Assembly: GCA_965227155.1 (NCBI GenBank)
Contig: OZ245731.1
Location: 1,798,001 to 1,862,000 of the forward strand
Length of the DNA stretch: 64,000 nucleotides
Direction: 5' to 3'
DNA from: UBA6059 sp965227155
GTDB lineage: Bacteria > Bacteroidota > Bacteroidia > Cytophagales > Cyclobacteriaceae
Shown piece after piece: positions 25,955-33,898 of this stretch. Position 1 is the first letter of the stretch. Each line of letters opens with the position of its first letter. Under the pieces are notes generated by a model. The model worked only from the letters and a program-made list of their open reading frames with translations. It ran no database searches and was not told where the DNA came from. The translations under genes and the position numbers were made by a program.

Positions 25955-26905
25955 ATGGCAGCAAAACAACGAGTAGCCCTGGTGCTTTCCAGTGGAGGTG
26001 CCAGAGGCCTTGCGCACATAGGTGTAATTGAGAAGCTACAGGAAGAGGGTTATGAAATATCGTCTATAGCAGGCTCTTCTATAGGTGCAGTGGTAGGCGC
26101 ATATTATGCCTGCGGAAAGCTGGACGTCTATAAAAAATGGGTATGTGATCTGGACAGGTTTGACGTCTTTTCACTTTTTGACTTTACGTTCAGCACCTCA
26201 GGTTTTATCAAAGGTGAAAAGCTCTTTAAGGTTTTGGCGGAGATCATTGAGGATAGAGAAATTGACAAACTGCCTATACCTTTTGCCGCGGTAGCTACAG
26301 ACATCAACCATCAAAAAGAGGTGGTTTTCAAATCCGGCAGTATGTATGAAGCCTTGCGGGCCTCCACAGCTATACCCACGATTTTGCTTCCGGTGCAGCG
26401 TGGAGAGCAGTTATTAATTGATGGTGCCGTGATCAGCCCTATTCCCATGAATGCTGTGGATCGAACCAATGCTGACAAACTGGTAGTGGTCAATGTAAAT
26501 GCCAATATTCCCTATGAAAGATCGCAGGCCCAAACCACAGCAGAGCAAAAGATCTTGGACAAAAAATATACAGTAAAGCTCAATGCTTTCATGGAAAAAT
26601 GGCGAAAGACCAAAATTTTCAGTTCCAACACACAATCCAAACCTGGATTTTTTGACCTGATGACCCGATCATTGGACCTCATGCAAGATCAATTGAGCAA
26701 TGTGATCATGCAGTCTCATAAGCCGGACTTGACCATCAATATTTCAAAAAATGCCTGTACTACTTTTGAGTTTTACAAGGCCAAAGAAATGATTGAGGAA
26801 GGAAGAAAGGCTTTTGACCGGGCGATTGAAGATGCCAGTTTTTTACCAACTACCGCTGGCACCGCCTCCGCCAAAGCTTCCGCCACCAAATCCGCCAAAG
26901 CTTGA
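25955..26905 (+). CDS. Patatin-like phospholipase
   Basis: A 316-residue patatin-fold acyl hydrolase of the RssA/YchK group. The oxyanion loop is SSGGARGLAHIG (about residues 10-21), the nucleophile elbow is GSSIGA and the catalytic Asp lies in the DGA motif (LLIDGAVISP). It would hydrolyse membrane phospholipid or acylglycerol at the cytoplasmic face. The last about 20 residues (TTAGTASAKASATKSAKA) are read antisense through the Gly/Ser-rich tail of the convergent TPM gene, a 63-base overlap. This tail is low complexity and probably dispensable. Confidence 0.88.
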   Translation: MAAKQRVALVLSSGGARGLAHIGVIEKLQEEGYEISSIAGSSIGAVVGAYYACGKLDVYKKWVCDLDRFDVFSLFDFTFSTSGFIKGEKLFKVLAEIIEDREIDKLPIPFAAVATDINHQKEVVFKSGSMYEALRASTAIPTILLPVQRGEQLLIDGAVISPIPMNAVDRTNADKLVVVNVNANIPYERSQAQTTAEQKILDKKYTVKLNAFMEKWRKTKIFSSNTQSKPGFFDLMTRSLDLMQDQLSNVIMQSHKPDLTINISKNACTTFEFYKAKEMIEEGRKAFDRAIEDASFLPTTAGTASAKASATKSAKA

Positions 26906-27610
26906 TCCTCCACCAAATACGCCATTGCCATTGGAGAAATTGTCGAACCCACGGCCCTTATTGCCACTGAGACCTCCCATCATCCAGATGGTAGTCCAGG
27001 TATCTATAGGGCTGCTACCATAATGCCGCCTGCGCGTGCTACGAAACCTTGAAATTACGATCATCATGAGTATGATGAATACGATAAATAAAAAATGGTT
27101 GCCGAAGCTTCTTTCTTTGGGCAAAGCGTCATATTGACCACTTGCCATCGCCATCAATATACTGGTAGACTGGTCTACGCCCTGAAAGTACTTTTGATTG
27201 CGAAAATTGGGAATGATGTATTGGTCTATGACTCGCTTTGATTGAGCATCGGTGATGGAGCTTTCCAGGCCATACCCTGTAGAGATGCTGACTTTTTTAT
27301 CTTCCAGGGCAATGAGCATCAGCAACCCATTGTCCCTTCCTTGGGTGCCAATACCCCAATCCTCAGCTAGAGCTGCCCCATATTGTGATATATCGTAAGG
27401 ACCAATCGACCGGATGACTACTACTGAAATCTCAGTAGATGTAGTATCTCTAAACTGTCGAAGTTTATTTTCAAGCAAACCTTTTTCCTGCTGGTTGAGC
27501 ATACCAGCATAATCATTGACCATTCGAGGAGGATCCATAGGCTTGGGGAACTCCTGGGCAAAAATGGTGAAGGGTAAAAAAAGTAACAGTATTGATAATT
27601 GATGCTTCAT
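26843..27610 (-). CDS. TPM-domain protein with glycine-rich C-terminus (YgcG-like)
   Basis: About 255 residues: signal peptide MKHQLSILLLFLPFTIFAQ, a TPM domain (about 30-165; VNDYAGMLNQQEKGLLENKL, EISVVVIRSIG, NGLLMLIALEDKKVSISTGYG), one membrane segment (HFLFIVFIILMMIVISRF), then a Gly/Ser/Phe-rich tail ending GGGASGSW. This is the standard YgcG/DUF2207-neighbour layout. TPM domains have been linked to photosystem repair phosphatase activity and to respiratory-complex assembly; in Bacteroidota the role is unknown. Three in-frame ATGs lie within 27 bases (27634, 27622, 27610); the most upstream overlaps the previous stop as TAATG. Confidence 0.87.
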   Translation of the reverse strand: MKHQLSILLLFLPFTIFAQEFPKPMDPPRMVNDYAGMLNQQEKGLLENKLRQFRDTTSTEISVVVIRSIGPYDISQYGAALAEDWGIGTQGRDNGLLMLIALEDKKVSISTGYGLESSITDAQSKRVIDQYIIPNFRNQKYFQGVDQSTSILMAMASGQYDALPKERSFGNHFLFIVFIILMMIVISRFRSTRRRHYGSSPIDTWTTIWMMGGLSGNKGRGFDNFSNGNGVFGGGSSFGGFGGGSFGGGGASGSW

Positions 27611-27633
27611 TACATGGGTCATTACATGCGTCA

Positions 27634-28071
27634 TTAATTCTTTCCGAAGGATATTTCGTCTGTAATTTCATTTTCATCATTGGCAGCAGCGGGATAGTTT
27701 TCCTTTAGCTTTTGTCCGACCATGCGAATGCCCTCGCATAGTCCCATGACTATAGAGCCAGATTTAAACCTTGCCACCATATGCTCTTTGATATCGCCCC
27801 AATAATGGTCTTCTAATTTTTGATTTATACCGGCATCACCGATGATGGCAAATTTCTTATCCTTCATCGCCATATAAATCAATACGCCATTTCGCAGTTT
27901 GGTTTTGTGCATGTTGAGCAAGCTGAATACCTCAGCGGCCCTGTCGAGTACATCCTGTTTGCAGTGGTTTTCTACGTGTAGCCTAATTTCACCGCTGGTA
28001 TGCGATTCTGCCTCCTTGATAGCTTCCACTATAGCCTGCCCATCTTCCTTGCTGATTAATTTTTCGCTCAT
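27634..28071 (-). CDS. Small TPM-domain protein
   Basis: A 145-residue TPM-fold protein without signal peptide. Conserved stretches are HTSGEIRLHVENHCKQDVLDRAAEVF, RNGVLIYMAMKDKKFAIIGDAGIN and the C-terminal helix VMGLCEGIRMVGQKLKENYP. It lies between the lemA gene (2-base gap) and the membrane-bound TPM gene. LemA with a soluble and a membrane TPM protein is a common three-gene set in Bacteroidota, probably working together in the envelope; the mechanism is not established. Confidence 0.87.
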   Translation of the reverse strand: MSEKLISKEDGQAIVEAIKEAESHTSGEIRLHVENHCKQDVLDRAAEVFSLLNMHKTKLRNGVLIYMAMKDKKFAIIGDAGINQKLEDHYWGDIKEHMVARFKSGSIVMGLCEGIRMVGQKLKENYPAAANDENEITDEISFGKN

Positions 28072-28073
28072 AA

Positions 28074-28652
28074 TTAAAATTTTACTTCAGGAGCTTTTTC
28101 TGCGCCTTCATCTGCTTCGAAATATCCCTTGGTTTCAAAATCGAACCACCCGGCCACAAAATTCTGCGGAAACTTGCGGATATAGGTATTGTAATTTCTT
28201 ACTGTCTCATTGAATTTTCTGCGCTCTACTGAAATTCGGTTTTCCGTGCCTTCAAGCTGTGCCTGCAAGTCTCTGAAATTTTGATTGGCTTTTAAGTCCG
28301 GGTAACGCTCCACCACCACCATCAGTCGCGAAAGTGCACTTGACAAACCACTTTGCGCTTCCTGAAACTGGGATATTTTTTCTGGTGTAAGATTTTCAGC
28401 ATTAATATTGGTGGAAGTGGCTTTTGCCCGTGCTTCTATAACCTGCGTCAATGTTTCCTGTTCAAAATCGGCGTAGCCTTTTACCGTATTTACTAGGTTG
28501 GGAATAAGGTCGGCCCTGCGCTGGTACACATTTTCAACCTGTGCCCATTGGCTATTGACCTCTTCTTCCATGCTGATCATAGTATTGTAACCACAGCCTG
28601 TAAGCTGCACAGCCAAAACCAACACAAATACATTTATTAAAACTCTTTTCAT
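28074..28652 (-). CDS. lemA: LemA family lipoprotein
   Basis: A 192-residue protein. The signal ends in LTGC (Cys20), followed by the LemA four-helix domain with NSQWAQVENVYQRRADLIPNLVNTVKGYA, the family hallmark, and ERYPDLKANQNFRDLQAQLEGTENRI. It ends with RNYNTYIRKFPQNFVAG. LemA proteins are membrane-anchored with unclear function. First gene of the lemA-TPM-TPM operon on the minus strand. The 38-base gap to the divergent lipoprotein gene carries both promoters. Confidence 0.93.
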   Translation of the reverse strand: MKRVLINVFVLVLAVQLTGCGYNTMISMEEEVNSQWAQVENVYQRRADLIPNLVNTVKGYADFEQETLTQVIEARAKATSTNINAENLTPEKISQFQEAQSGLSSALSRLMVVVERYPDLKANQNFRDLQAQLEGTENRISVERRKFNETVRNYNTYIRKFPQNFVAGWFDFETKGYFEADEGAEKAPEVKF

Positions 28653-28690
28653 TATTTCGTGCTTATATATTTTTCAGGGTAAATGAACGA

Positions 28691-29269
28691 ATGAAATTGC
28701 TAAACATCCACTTTTGTAGAACGAAAATATGGATAATCAGTTTTGTGCTGATTTTCCAGGCTTGCAATATCGACAAGGATAGAAAGTTCGATCCGGAATC
28801 AATTGACTTTACGACGACTGAATCATCAGAATTATTTTTTAAAAACGTAAGGCAATCAGATTATGATAAGGTGGAAATGAAAGAAGCCGGCATGGATCTG
28901 TTTAGAATGTCGGATAGAAATGCCGAAGCTGATTATCCCCTTATCCACCTGGCTATTGCTTTCAACTGGCGTCTCGACAAAGCGCACATTATGATAGAGC
29001 CAAATGAATTTGTTATGCCCACCGATTCCATCAGAATAACAGCTCGAAGCGGGCAAACTAGTGAAGAGACAGAGATTTTGTACACAATGGGGAACCTCAT
29101 TGAGCAAGCAGCATTTGCAGCGGCCATTTATAATGCCATACAGGACGGACAGTCATTGATCCTACACAATGCTGAAGGTGAAGTCCCAATATTTGACAAG
29201 GCCAGTGATCGTGAAGTCTTCCGCAAAACGGTGCTTGACTACTATAGATTAATTGATATTGTTCACTAG
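28691..29269 (+). CDS. Predicted lipoprotein, function unknown
   Basis: A 192-residue protein with a signal ending LIFQAC (lipobox Cys25). The mature protein has FFKNVRQSDYDKVEMKEAGMDLFR, a W-containing strand region and IMIEPNEFVMPTDSIRI, and looks like a mixed alpha/beta domain. I do not recognise the family. It is divergent from lemA, and a 308-base gap follows it. Confidence 0.7.
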   Translation: MKLLNIHFCRTKIWIISFVLIFQACNIDKDRKFDPESIDFTTTESSELFFKNVRQSDYDKVEMKEAGMDLFRMSDRNAEADYPLIHLAIAFNWRLDKAHIMIEPNEFVMPTDSIRITARSGQTSEETEILYTMGNLIEQAAFAAAIYNAIQDGQSLILHNAEGEVPIFDKASDREVFRKTVLDYYRLIDIVH

Positions 29270-29577
29270 AGCTTGCTGGGCAGGAGACTATCTTTTTCAA
29301 TATTTGGATTTCATTGGAAATAAAGGTTTCGCGTAATTGCCATTCTGGTCATACTGCCCTGTGAAATTTATCATCTATTTTCTTCAATCTTACGATAATG
29401 GTTTATTAAGCATTGAAAATCAAGCTTTTACTTTGGTTAAGTAAAGGATTTGGCTGAAATAAAAATTAGAAAATTTGGCATTTTACGATATTTGAACCAT
29501 TATTATTGTTATTTCGAGAAAATTAGTCAGATGAGCGGCTTATTTTTGTACAATTCCTATTAAAGTGACCAATCTGG
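29270..29577. other. 308-base intergenic region with candidate promoter
   Basis: No gene was found on either strand. The stretch is A+T-rich. Near its right end TATTTTTG (29541-29548) matches the -7 consensus TAnnTTTG perfectly and would give a leader of about 20-25 bases for the ion-channel gene at 29578. No convincing -33 TTG was seen at 17-23 bp. No terminator hairpin for the upstream lipoprotein gene was recognised. Confidence 0.35.
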
Positions 29578-31473
29578 ATGAGGAAAGTATCTTATAAAGT
29601 CAGATTAAAATACAAGTTTGACAATTTCATTTCCATGGGGAGTGGTACGCTCATTACCTGGTTAGGTATTTTGACGCTGGTTCTCATATTACTTTTTGCT
29701 TTAATATTCTATTTGACTACCTGGATCAACCATAAGGATACCGGTTTTCTGGAGTCTATATGGCTAAACTCTATCCATGTACTGGATCCGGGTATTGTAG
29801 GAGAAGCTGATCCATCGAATTGGAATTACAGAATATTCATGATGTTGGTGACGCTGGTGGGCGTAGTAGTAATGTCTACCCTTATCGGTTTGATTTCTAA
29901 TGGTATCATGGATAAGCTGGAAGAGCTTAGAAAGGGTCGTTCTTTTGTGATTGAAGAAGGCCATACAATTATATTAGGATGGTCTTCCAAGATATTTACC
30001 ATTATCCCTGAGCTGGTCATAGCCAACGAAAACCAAAAGGATGGCGCTATTGTGATTTTAGCCGATAAGGATAAGGTAGAGATGGAGGATGAAATCAGGG
30101 CCAAAATCGGTGATACCAAAAACACACGGGTGATTTGCCGAACCGGTAACCCCATTGATGTGGATGATATCAACATCACAAATCTTCGGGATTCTAAATC
30201 CATCATTATTGTCGATAAGGATAATGAGAACTCCGACTCTCAGATTATCAAAACCATCGTAGCGATCGTTACCAATCCACACCGCAGAAAGGAGCCTTAC
30301 CATATTACCGCAGAGATTGAGAATAAGAAAAACTTCGATGTGGCCAAAATGGTCGGTAAAGATGAAGTTGAGCTTATTTTGTCAGATGACTTCATTTCTA
30401 AGATCATGGTGCAAACCAGTCGTCAGCCTGGCTTGAGTGTGGTTTACATCGAACTGATGGACTTTGGCGGGGATGAGATTTATTTCGTGGAAGAGAAGTC
30501 ATTGGTAGGCAAGACTTTTAGAGAGGTGATTTTCTCTTATGAAGACTCCTCCATCATGGGCTTGCAGTATGCTGATGGTACAGTGGAGCTGAATCCGCCA
30601 ATGAGTACAGTAATGCAGCCCGGAGATCATGTGATTGGCATTACGGAAGATGATGATACACTCATTGCCAATGCCCCAATGAATATCGACCTACAGGATC
30701 ATACAATCATATCTTCACCACCGACTCAGTTTTCAAAAGAAAAGATTTTGGTCATTGGCTGGAATCAGCGCACAAGGCATATCATCAGGGAACTTGATAA
30801 TTATGTTGCTCCTGGATCTATCATTAAGGTCGCTTCCAAATTTGCTGATGCAAAAGACACCCTACGCAGGCTGGCTGATACATTGGTCAACATCAGCATA
30901 GAGTTTGAAGTAATGGATACCACCGACAGGGATATCTTGGAGGATATGAATGTACCTCAGTATAATTATATCATGCTGCAGTGTTATCAGGAATACTTCC
31001 CAATACAGGAGGCGGATGCGCAAACCCTGATCACACTACTCCACTTGCGAAGTATCAGTGAGCGCACCAAGCGACTGAATATTGTCTCTGAAATGCTGGA
31101 TATCAGAAACCGACAGCTTGCAGATATTACCAGTGCGGATGACTTTATTGTAAGTGATAAGCTGTTGAGTTTATTGATGACGCAGGTATCGGAAAACAAA
31201 TATCTGATGCGGGTGTTCGAGGATTTATTTGATGCGGATGGCTCGGAGATTTATATCAAACCGGTAACAGAATATATCAAAATAGGTAAACCTGTAAACT
31301 TCTACACCATACTTGAATCTGCAGCAAGAAAGCAGGAGGTTGCCATTGGCTATCGTATCCTGAAGGATGCCAAAAATTCTGAAAAGGGCTACGGTGTAGT
31401 AGTTAACCCTAAAAAATCGGAGATGGTAAATTTTACCCCCGAAGATAGGATTATCGTACTTTCAGAAAACTAG
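29578..31473 (+). CDS. CASTOR/POLLUX-type ion channel protein with RCK-like domains
   Basis: A 631-residue protein. Two membrane segments lie at about 23-50 and 88-110, with a short pore-like stretch between (ESIWLNSIHVLDPGIVG). The cytoplasmic part has two TrkA-N/RCK-like Rossmann modules, one starting GHTIILGWSSKI (about 128-139) and one starting EKILVIGWNQRTRHI (about 390-404), as in plant CASTOR/POLLUX/DMI1 channels. Those gate K+ or Ca2+ in the nuclear envelope; bacterial relatives are probably K+-type channels in the inner membrane. No partner gene is adjacent. Confidence 0.85.
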   Translation: MRKVSYKVRLKYKFDNFISMGSGTLITWLGILTLVLILLFALIFYLTTWINHKDTGFLESIWLNSIHVLDPGIVGEADPSNWNYRIFMMLVTLVGVVVMSTLIGLISNGIMDKLEELRKGRSFVIEEGHTIILGWSSKIFTIIPELVIANENQKDGAIVILADKDKVEMEDEIRAKIGDTKNTRVICRTGNPIDVDDINITNLRDSKSIIIVDKDNENSDSQIIKTIVAIVTNPHRRKEPYHITAEIENKKNFDVAKMVGKDEVELILSDDFISKIMVQTSRQPGLSVVYIELMDFGGDEIYFVEEKSLVGKTFREVIFSYEDSSIMGLQYADGTVELNPPMSTVMQPGDHVIGITEDDDTLIANAPMNIDLQDHTIISSPPTQFSKEKILVIGWNQRTRHIIRELDNYVAPGSIIKVASKFADAKDTLRRLADTLVNISIEFEVMDTTDRDILEDMNVPQYNYIMLQCYQEYFPIQEADAQTLITLLHLRSISERTKRLNIVSEMLDIRNRQLADITSADDFIVSDKLLSLLMTQVSENKYLMRVFEDLFDADGSEIYIKPVTEYIKIGKPVNFYTILESAARKQEVAIGYRILKDAKNSEKGYGVVVNPKKSEMVNFTPEDRIIVLSEN

Positions 31474-31655
31474 ATCATCCAGTATTGCTCTGACTTCAAA
31501 GCACTTCTGATTTGACGCAGTGCTTCATTTTTGTAGCCATTAGGGGTTTGCTTGTATTTGCCGCCGTTTATATCCTTGATAAAATTTAAAACAGCATTCA
31601 ATTCCTTATCATTTAAGCGATCAATACTCTCTTTTAATAATGTAGGTGCATTCAT
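31470..31655 (-). CDS. Small soluble protein, function unknown
   Basis: A 61-residue helical protein beginning MNAPTLLKESIDRLNDKELN and ending QIRSALKSEQYWMI. It has no membrane segment. Its stop overlaps the stop of the convergent channel gene by 4 bases. It is kept because it has an ATG start, a balanced amphipathic composition and fills the gap in the operon direction. No family was recognised. Confidence 0.5.
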   Translation of the reverse strand: MNAPTLLKESIDRLNDKELNAVLNFIKDINGGKYKQTPNGYKNEALRQIRSALKSEQYWMI

Positions 31656-31725
31656 GGTGGTTATATCTTTTATTCAAAGTAAACGAACCAATGCTAACCT
31701 ATGATTATTATAAAATTGTTAAATC

Positions 31726-32352
31726 TTAATGAATAGCGCTGTTGATCAGCGCTTTAGGAAATGTTAAGGTAAAGGGGTTGACAGCCAGTGTCGCTAAGCT
31801 TCGAAACTGATTTATATCAGCAAAAAGGCTCTGGTCGAAGCATTTAAATTTGGCCTTACTGAAACGCCCGCTACCTTGTCCTGAGAATTTGGTCAGAAAG
31901 ACGTTAGATTCCCAATTTTGAAGCAGTGGAATAGGAACCAATTTGGTAGTAACAGAAAAAGAGAAGCTTCTTGCCACCATATTGGCAGAGAAGAAAGTCG
32001 TGCCTTCACGAGAGACATTGATTCTCCATCTGTTTTTATCAGTATTGATAATCGAGAAATCGGCCAGCTCCTTTGGGATACCCCAATTAGCCTGTCCACT
32101 CAACATGCTGTCTTCACTATCCACATATATTTTGCTGATGAAAAAGGCTCTTTTGCCCTCAATTGTTTGTTTGCCGGGAATGTACAGCAACTCATTGTAT
32201 GGGCCAACAGGCGATTCATCATAGCGCACAATCATGCAAGCACCCAACCCTGCTACCTCCACGCCTGAAAACGGATCTATACGCTTTGGTGCCCAGAATA
32301 GGTGCATAAAGCCTAATCCATTCAGTGACCATGGTGCACCTATAATTGCCAT
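31726..32352 (-). CDS. Acetoacetate-decarboxylase-fold protein
   Basis: A 208-residue protein with the ADC-superfamily signature YNELLYIPG and SKIYVDSEDSMLSGQANWGIPKELADF. Lys94 in WGIPKE sits where the Schiff-base Lys of acetoacetate decarboxylase is found. Family members include decarboxylases and aldolase-dehydratases of secondary metabolism, so the substrate is open. The gene is 5 bases after doxX in the same direction. Confidence 0.72.
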   Translation of the reverse strand: MAIIGAPWSLNGLGFMHLFWAPKRIDPFSGVEVAGLGACMIVRYDESPVGPYNELLYIPGKQTIEGKRAFFISKIYVDSEDSMLSGQANWGIPKELADFSIINTDKNRWRINVSREGTTFFSANMVARSFSFSVTTKLVPIPLLQNWESNVFLTKFSGQGSGRFSKAKFKCFDQSLFADINQFRSLATLAVNPFTLTFPKALINSAIH

Positions 32353-32357
32353 AATGA

Positions 32358-32771
32358 TTATTTCTGGTGACGAATACTTCTATCAATACTGTATTTGCCT
32401 GCACCTCTAAGTGAGAAATACAGTGCAATCACCGCATACAATAATGCTTTTTCCTTACTGCCAAAGGTATCCGGTGCATGATGGATAAGCCCTGCATAAA
32501 TCATGGTAAGAAAAAGTAAAAAACCGGATACTCGGGTAGCAAAACCAATACCCAGGAAGATACCACCAAGAAATTCGGCAAGTCCGGCTGCCCATGCAAA
32601 GAACACTGCAAAAGGCAGACCCTCTTCAGAGAGCATTTCTATAAAACCATTAGAAGGTGGCACTTTGTTGAGCCCGTGTGCAAAAGCCATTGAAAATCCG
32701 GCAAACCCTCTAAAAATGAGCTCTCCAAATGGAGAATATTCATGTCCGAAAACGATTTTTTTTAATTTCAT
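32358..32771 (-). CDS. DoxX family membrane protein
   Basis: A 137-residue membrane protein with four hydrophobic helices, opening FGHEYSPFGELIFRGFAG and including GLAEFLGGIFLGIGFATRVSGF, typical of DoxX/SURF4-like proteins (quinone-related or stress proteins of the inner membrane). It is co-oriented and nearly contiguous with the acetoacetate-decarboxylase-like gene, so they are probably co-transcribed. No redox Cys pair is visible. Confidence 0.85.
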   Translation of the reverse strand: MKLKKIVFGHEYSPFGELIFRGFAGFSMAFAHGLNKVPPSNGFIEMLSEEGLPFAVFFAWAAGLAEFLGGIFLGIGFATRVSGFLLFLTMIYAGLIHHAPDTFGSKEKALLYAVIALYFSLRGAGKYSIDRSIRHQK

Positions 32772-32814
32772 GTAAAAATTACCTGAGTGAGTTATTTATC
32801 TTAACTGGCAAACC

Positions 32815-32822
32815 TATATTTG
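32815..32822 (+). promoter_or_regulatory. -7 promoter element for the 35-aa membrane protein gene
   Basis: TATATTTG matches the Bacteroidota -7 consensus TAnnTTTG and lies 29 bases before the ATG at 32852. No clear -33 TTG is present. Confidence 0.45.
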
Positions 32823-32851
32823 TTACTGTAAAAAAACCAAACGATTTACAT

Positions 32852-32959
32852 ATGTTCATGCTTGGCCTAATTATCGTCTTATTTGTTGCGGCAATTCTTT
32901 GTGCATTTTTGGTTCCCAATAAAGTGGTAAGCAGCCACGAAAAGGATCAGGACGTATAG
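32852..32959 (+). CDS. 35-residue single-pass membrane protein
   Basis: An ATG at 32852 opens a 35-residue product: MFMLGLIIVLFVAAILCAFL, one transmembrane helix, then a short polar tail PNKVVSSHEKDQDV. A good -7 element precedes it at 32815-32822 and the gene lies alone between doxX (divergent) and the metallophosphoesterase (convergent). Single-helix proteins of this size often regulate membrane complexes, but no partner is evident. A longer reading frame from upstream starts at a less plausible position. Confidence 0.55.
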   Translation: MFMLGLIIVLFVAAILCAFLVPNKVVSSHEKDQDV

Positions 32960-32971
32960 CATGTCCCCATT

Positions 32972-33658
32972 TCAATCAATATTTGGTTGAATAATTAATT
33001 CCAGCGAGTTCAGCTCGAGGCACACCAGGTTTCCCTGATCAGGTCTTTCTCCCCTATACACACATCCATTGTCGATTGGAATAATAGGCTTTTTGCTAGC
33101 TATTGCATCCTGTATTTGTGCCAATTCATGCGGCCAATGGCCATGGATGATGGTTTTATTATCCGCTAAATGCCCATCATACGCAAACCCTTTGATATTA
33201 GTCATGCTATATTGATCCGTGTAGGGTTCATCTAATGAGAAATCAAAGCCGGCGTGTACCAGCAGAAAATGATCCAATATAAAAAAATAAGGGAGGTTCG
33301 AAAGCCATTGCTCAAGTGTAAGCTTGAGGGTTCCATCCAGCTCTACCAAATCTTTACTTCCTAATTGGATCAGCTTTTCCTGGATATTAGCATCTGCGTG
33401 GTTCCAATACTCCAGGATCATGCGATCATGGTTGCCAATACTGGCACAGATGTTTTTGTGTTTTGAAGTAAGATCTTGGACGTAGCTGAGGGTAGCGAGA
33501 TTTTGAGGACCTTTATTGATGTAATCTCCTAACAGAAATAGTTGATCATGTTTAGATAAGTTCAACAGATCGATCAATGCCCGAAGGGTTTCAAGGCAGC
33601 CGTGAATATCACTGATTACATAGCGAGCACCCCGGGGCGTAGAAACTGTCTTACCCAG
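32972..33658 (-). CDS. Calcineurin-like metallophosphoesterase with non-standard start
   Basis: The reading frame contains RYVISDIHGCLETLRALIDL (the D-x-H metal motif), then LLGDYINKGP, SIGNHDRM, LLVHAGFDF and IIHGHWPH, so all five metal-binding blocks of PP2A-like diadenosine-tetraphosphatase/serine-threonine phosphatases are present. However no ATG, GTG or TTG in this frame lies upstream of the D-x-H motif before the stop at 33725-33727. The first normal start (TTG at 33577) would cut the motif off. I place the start at CTG 33658 (228 residues); ATA at 33703, right after an AGGAGGA, is another candidate. The gene follows a 40-residue membrane protein on the same strand. Confidence 0.7.
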   Translation of the reverse strand: MGKTVSTPRGARYVISDIHGCLETLRALIDLLNLSKHDQLFLLGDYINKGPQNLATLSYVQDLTSKHKNICASIGNHDRMILEYWNHADANIQEKLIQLGSKDLVELDGTLKLTLEQWLSNLPYFFILDHFLLVHAGFDFSLDEPYTDQYSMTNIKGFAYDGHLADNKTIIHGHWPHELAQIQDAIASKKPIIPIDNGCVYRGERPDQGNLVCLELNSLELIIQPNID

Positions 33659-33699
33659 GGGGGTGTTTGATAGAAAGTGCGGGTTTGAATAGTAGGTTT

Positions 33700-33822
33700 T
33701 TATTCCTCCTCTTCGTTTGATCTTTTAAAGTCGACCAGGGATATTGAAGCTACGAATGAAATAAGGATCACAACTATCCATACAAAAATTTGTACACCGT
33801 CGGTTATTGCTGGATTAAACAT
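33700..33822 (-). CDS. 40-residue single-pass membrane protein with acidic tail
   Basis: An ATG at 33822 opens a 40-residue frame: short N-terminus MFNPAITDG, a helix VQIFVWIVVILISFVASISL, then VDFKRSNEEEE and a TAA stop. The helix and the charged ends give a normal small membrane-protein profile. Its end carries AGGAGGA, a possible ribosome-binding site for the metallophosphoesterase. No family is recognised. It resembles the 35-residue protein at 32852 only in general design. Confidence 0.6.
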   Translation of the reverse strand: MFNPAITDGVQIFVWIVVILISFVASISLVDFKRSNEEEE

Positions 33823-33864
33823 ATTGATTCAGTTAACAATTGAAATGCGAATATACATAGAAAA

Positions 33865-33890
33865 GGCCTCCCTTATCAAAGGAGGAGGCC
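33865..33890 (-). terminator. Terminator after the LiaF-like gene
   Basis: On the minus strand GGCCTCC (33890-33884) pairs with GGAGGCC (33871-33865), followed by TTTT. It ends the transcript of the LiaF-like gene (stop at 33899) before the small membrane-protein gene begins. Confidence 0.7.
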
Positions 33891-33898
33891 AAATTTGA

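Noticed and set aside
26843..27010. Pro-rich plus-strand frame near the patatin end
   Set aside because: It is the antisense of the Gly-rich TPM tail (Gly codons read as Pro/Ala).
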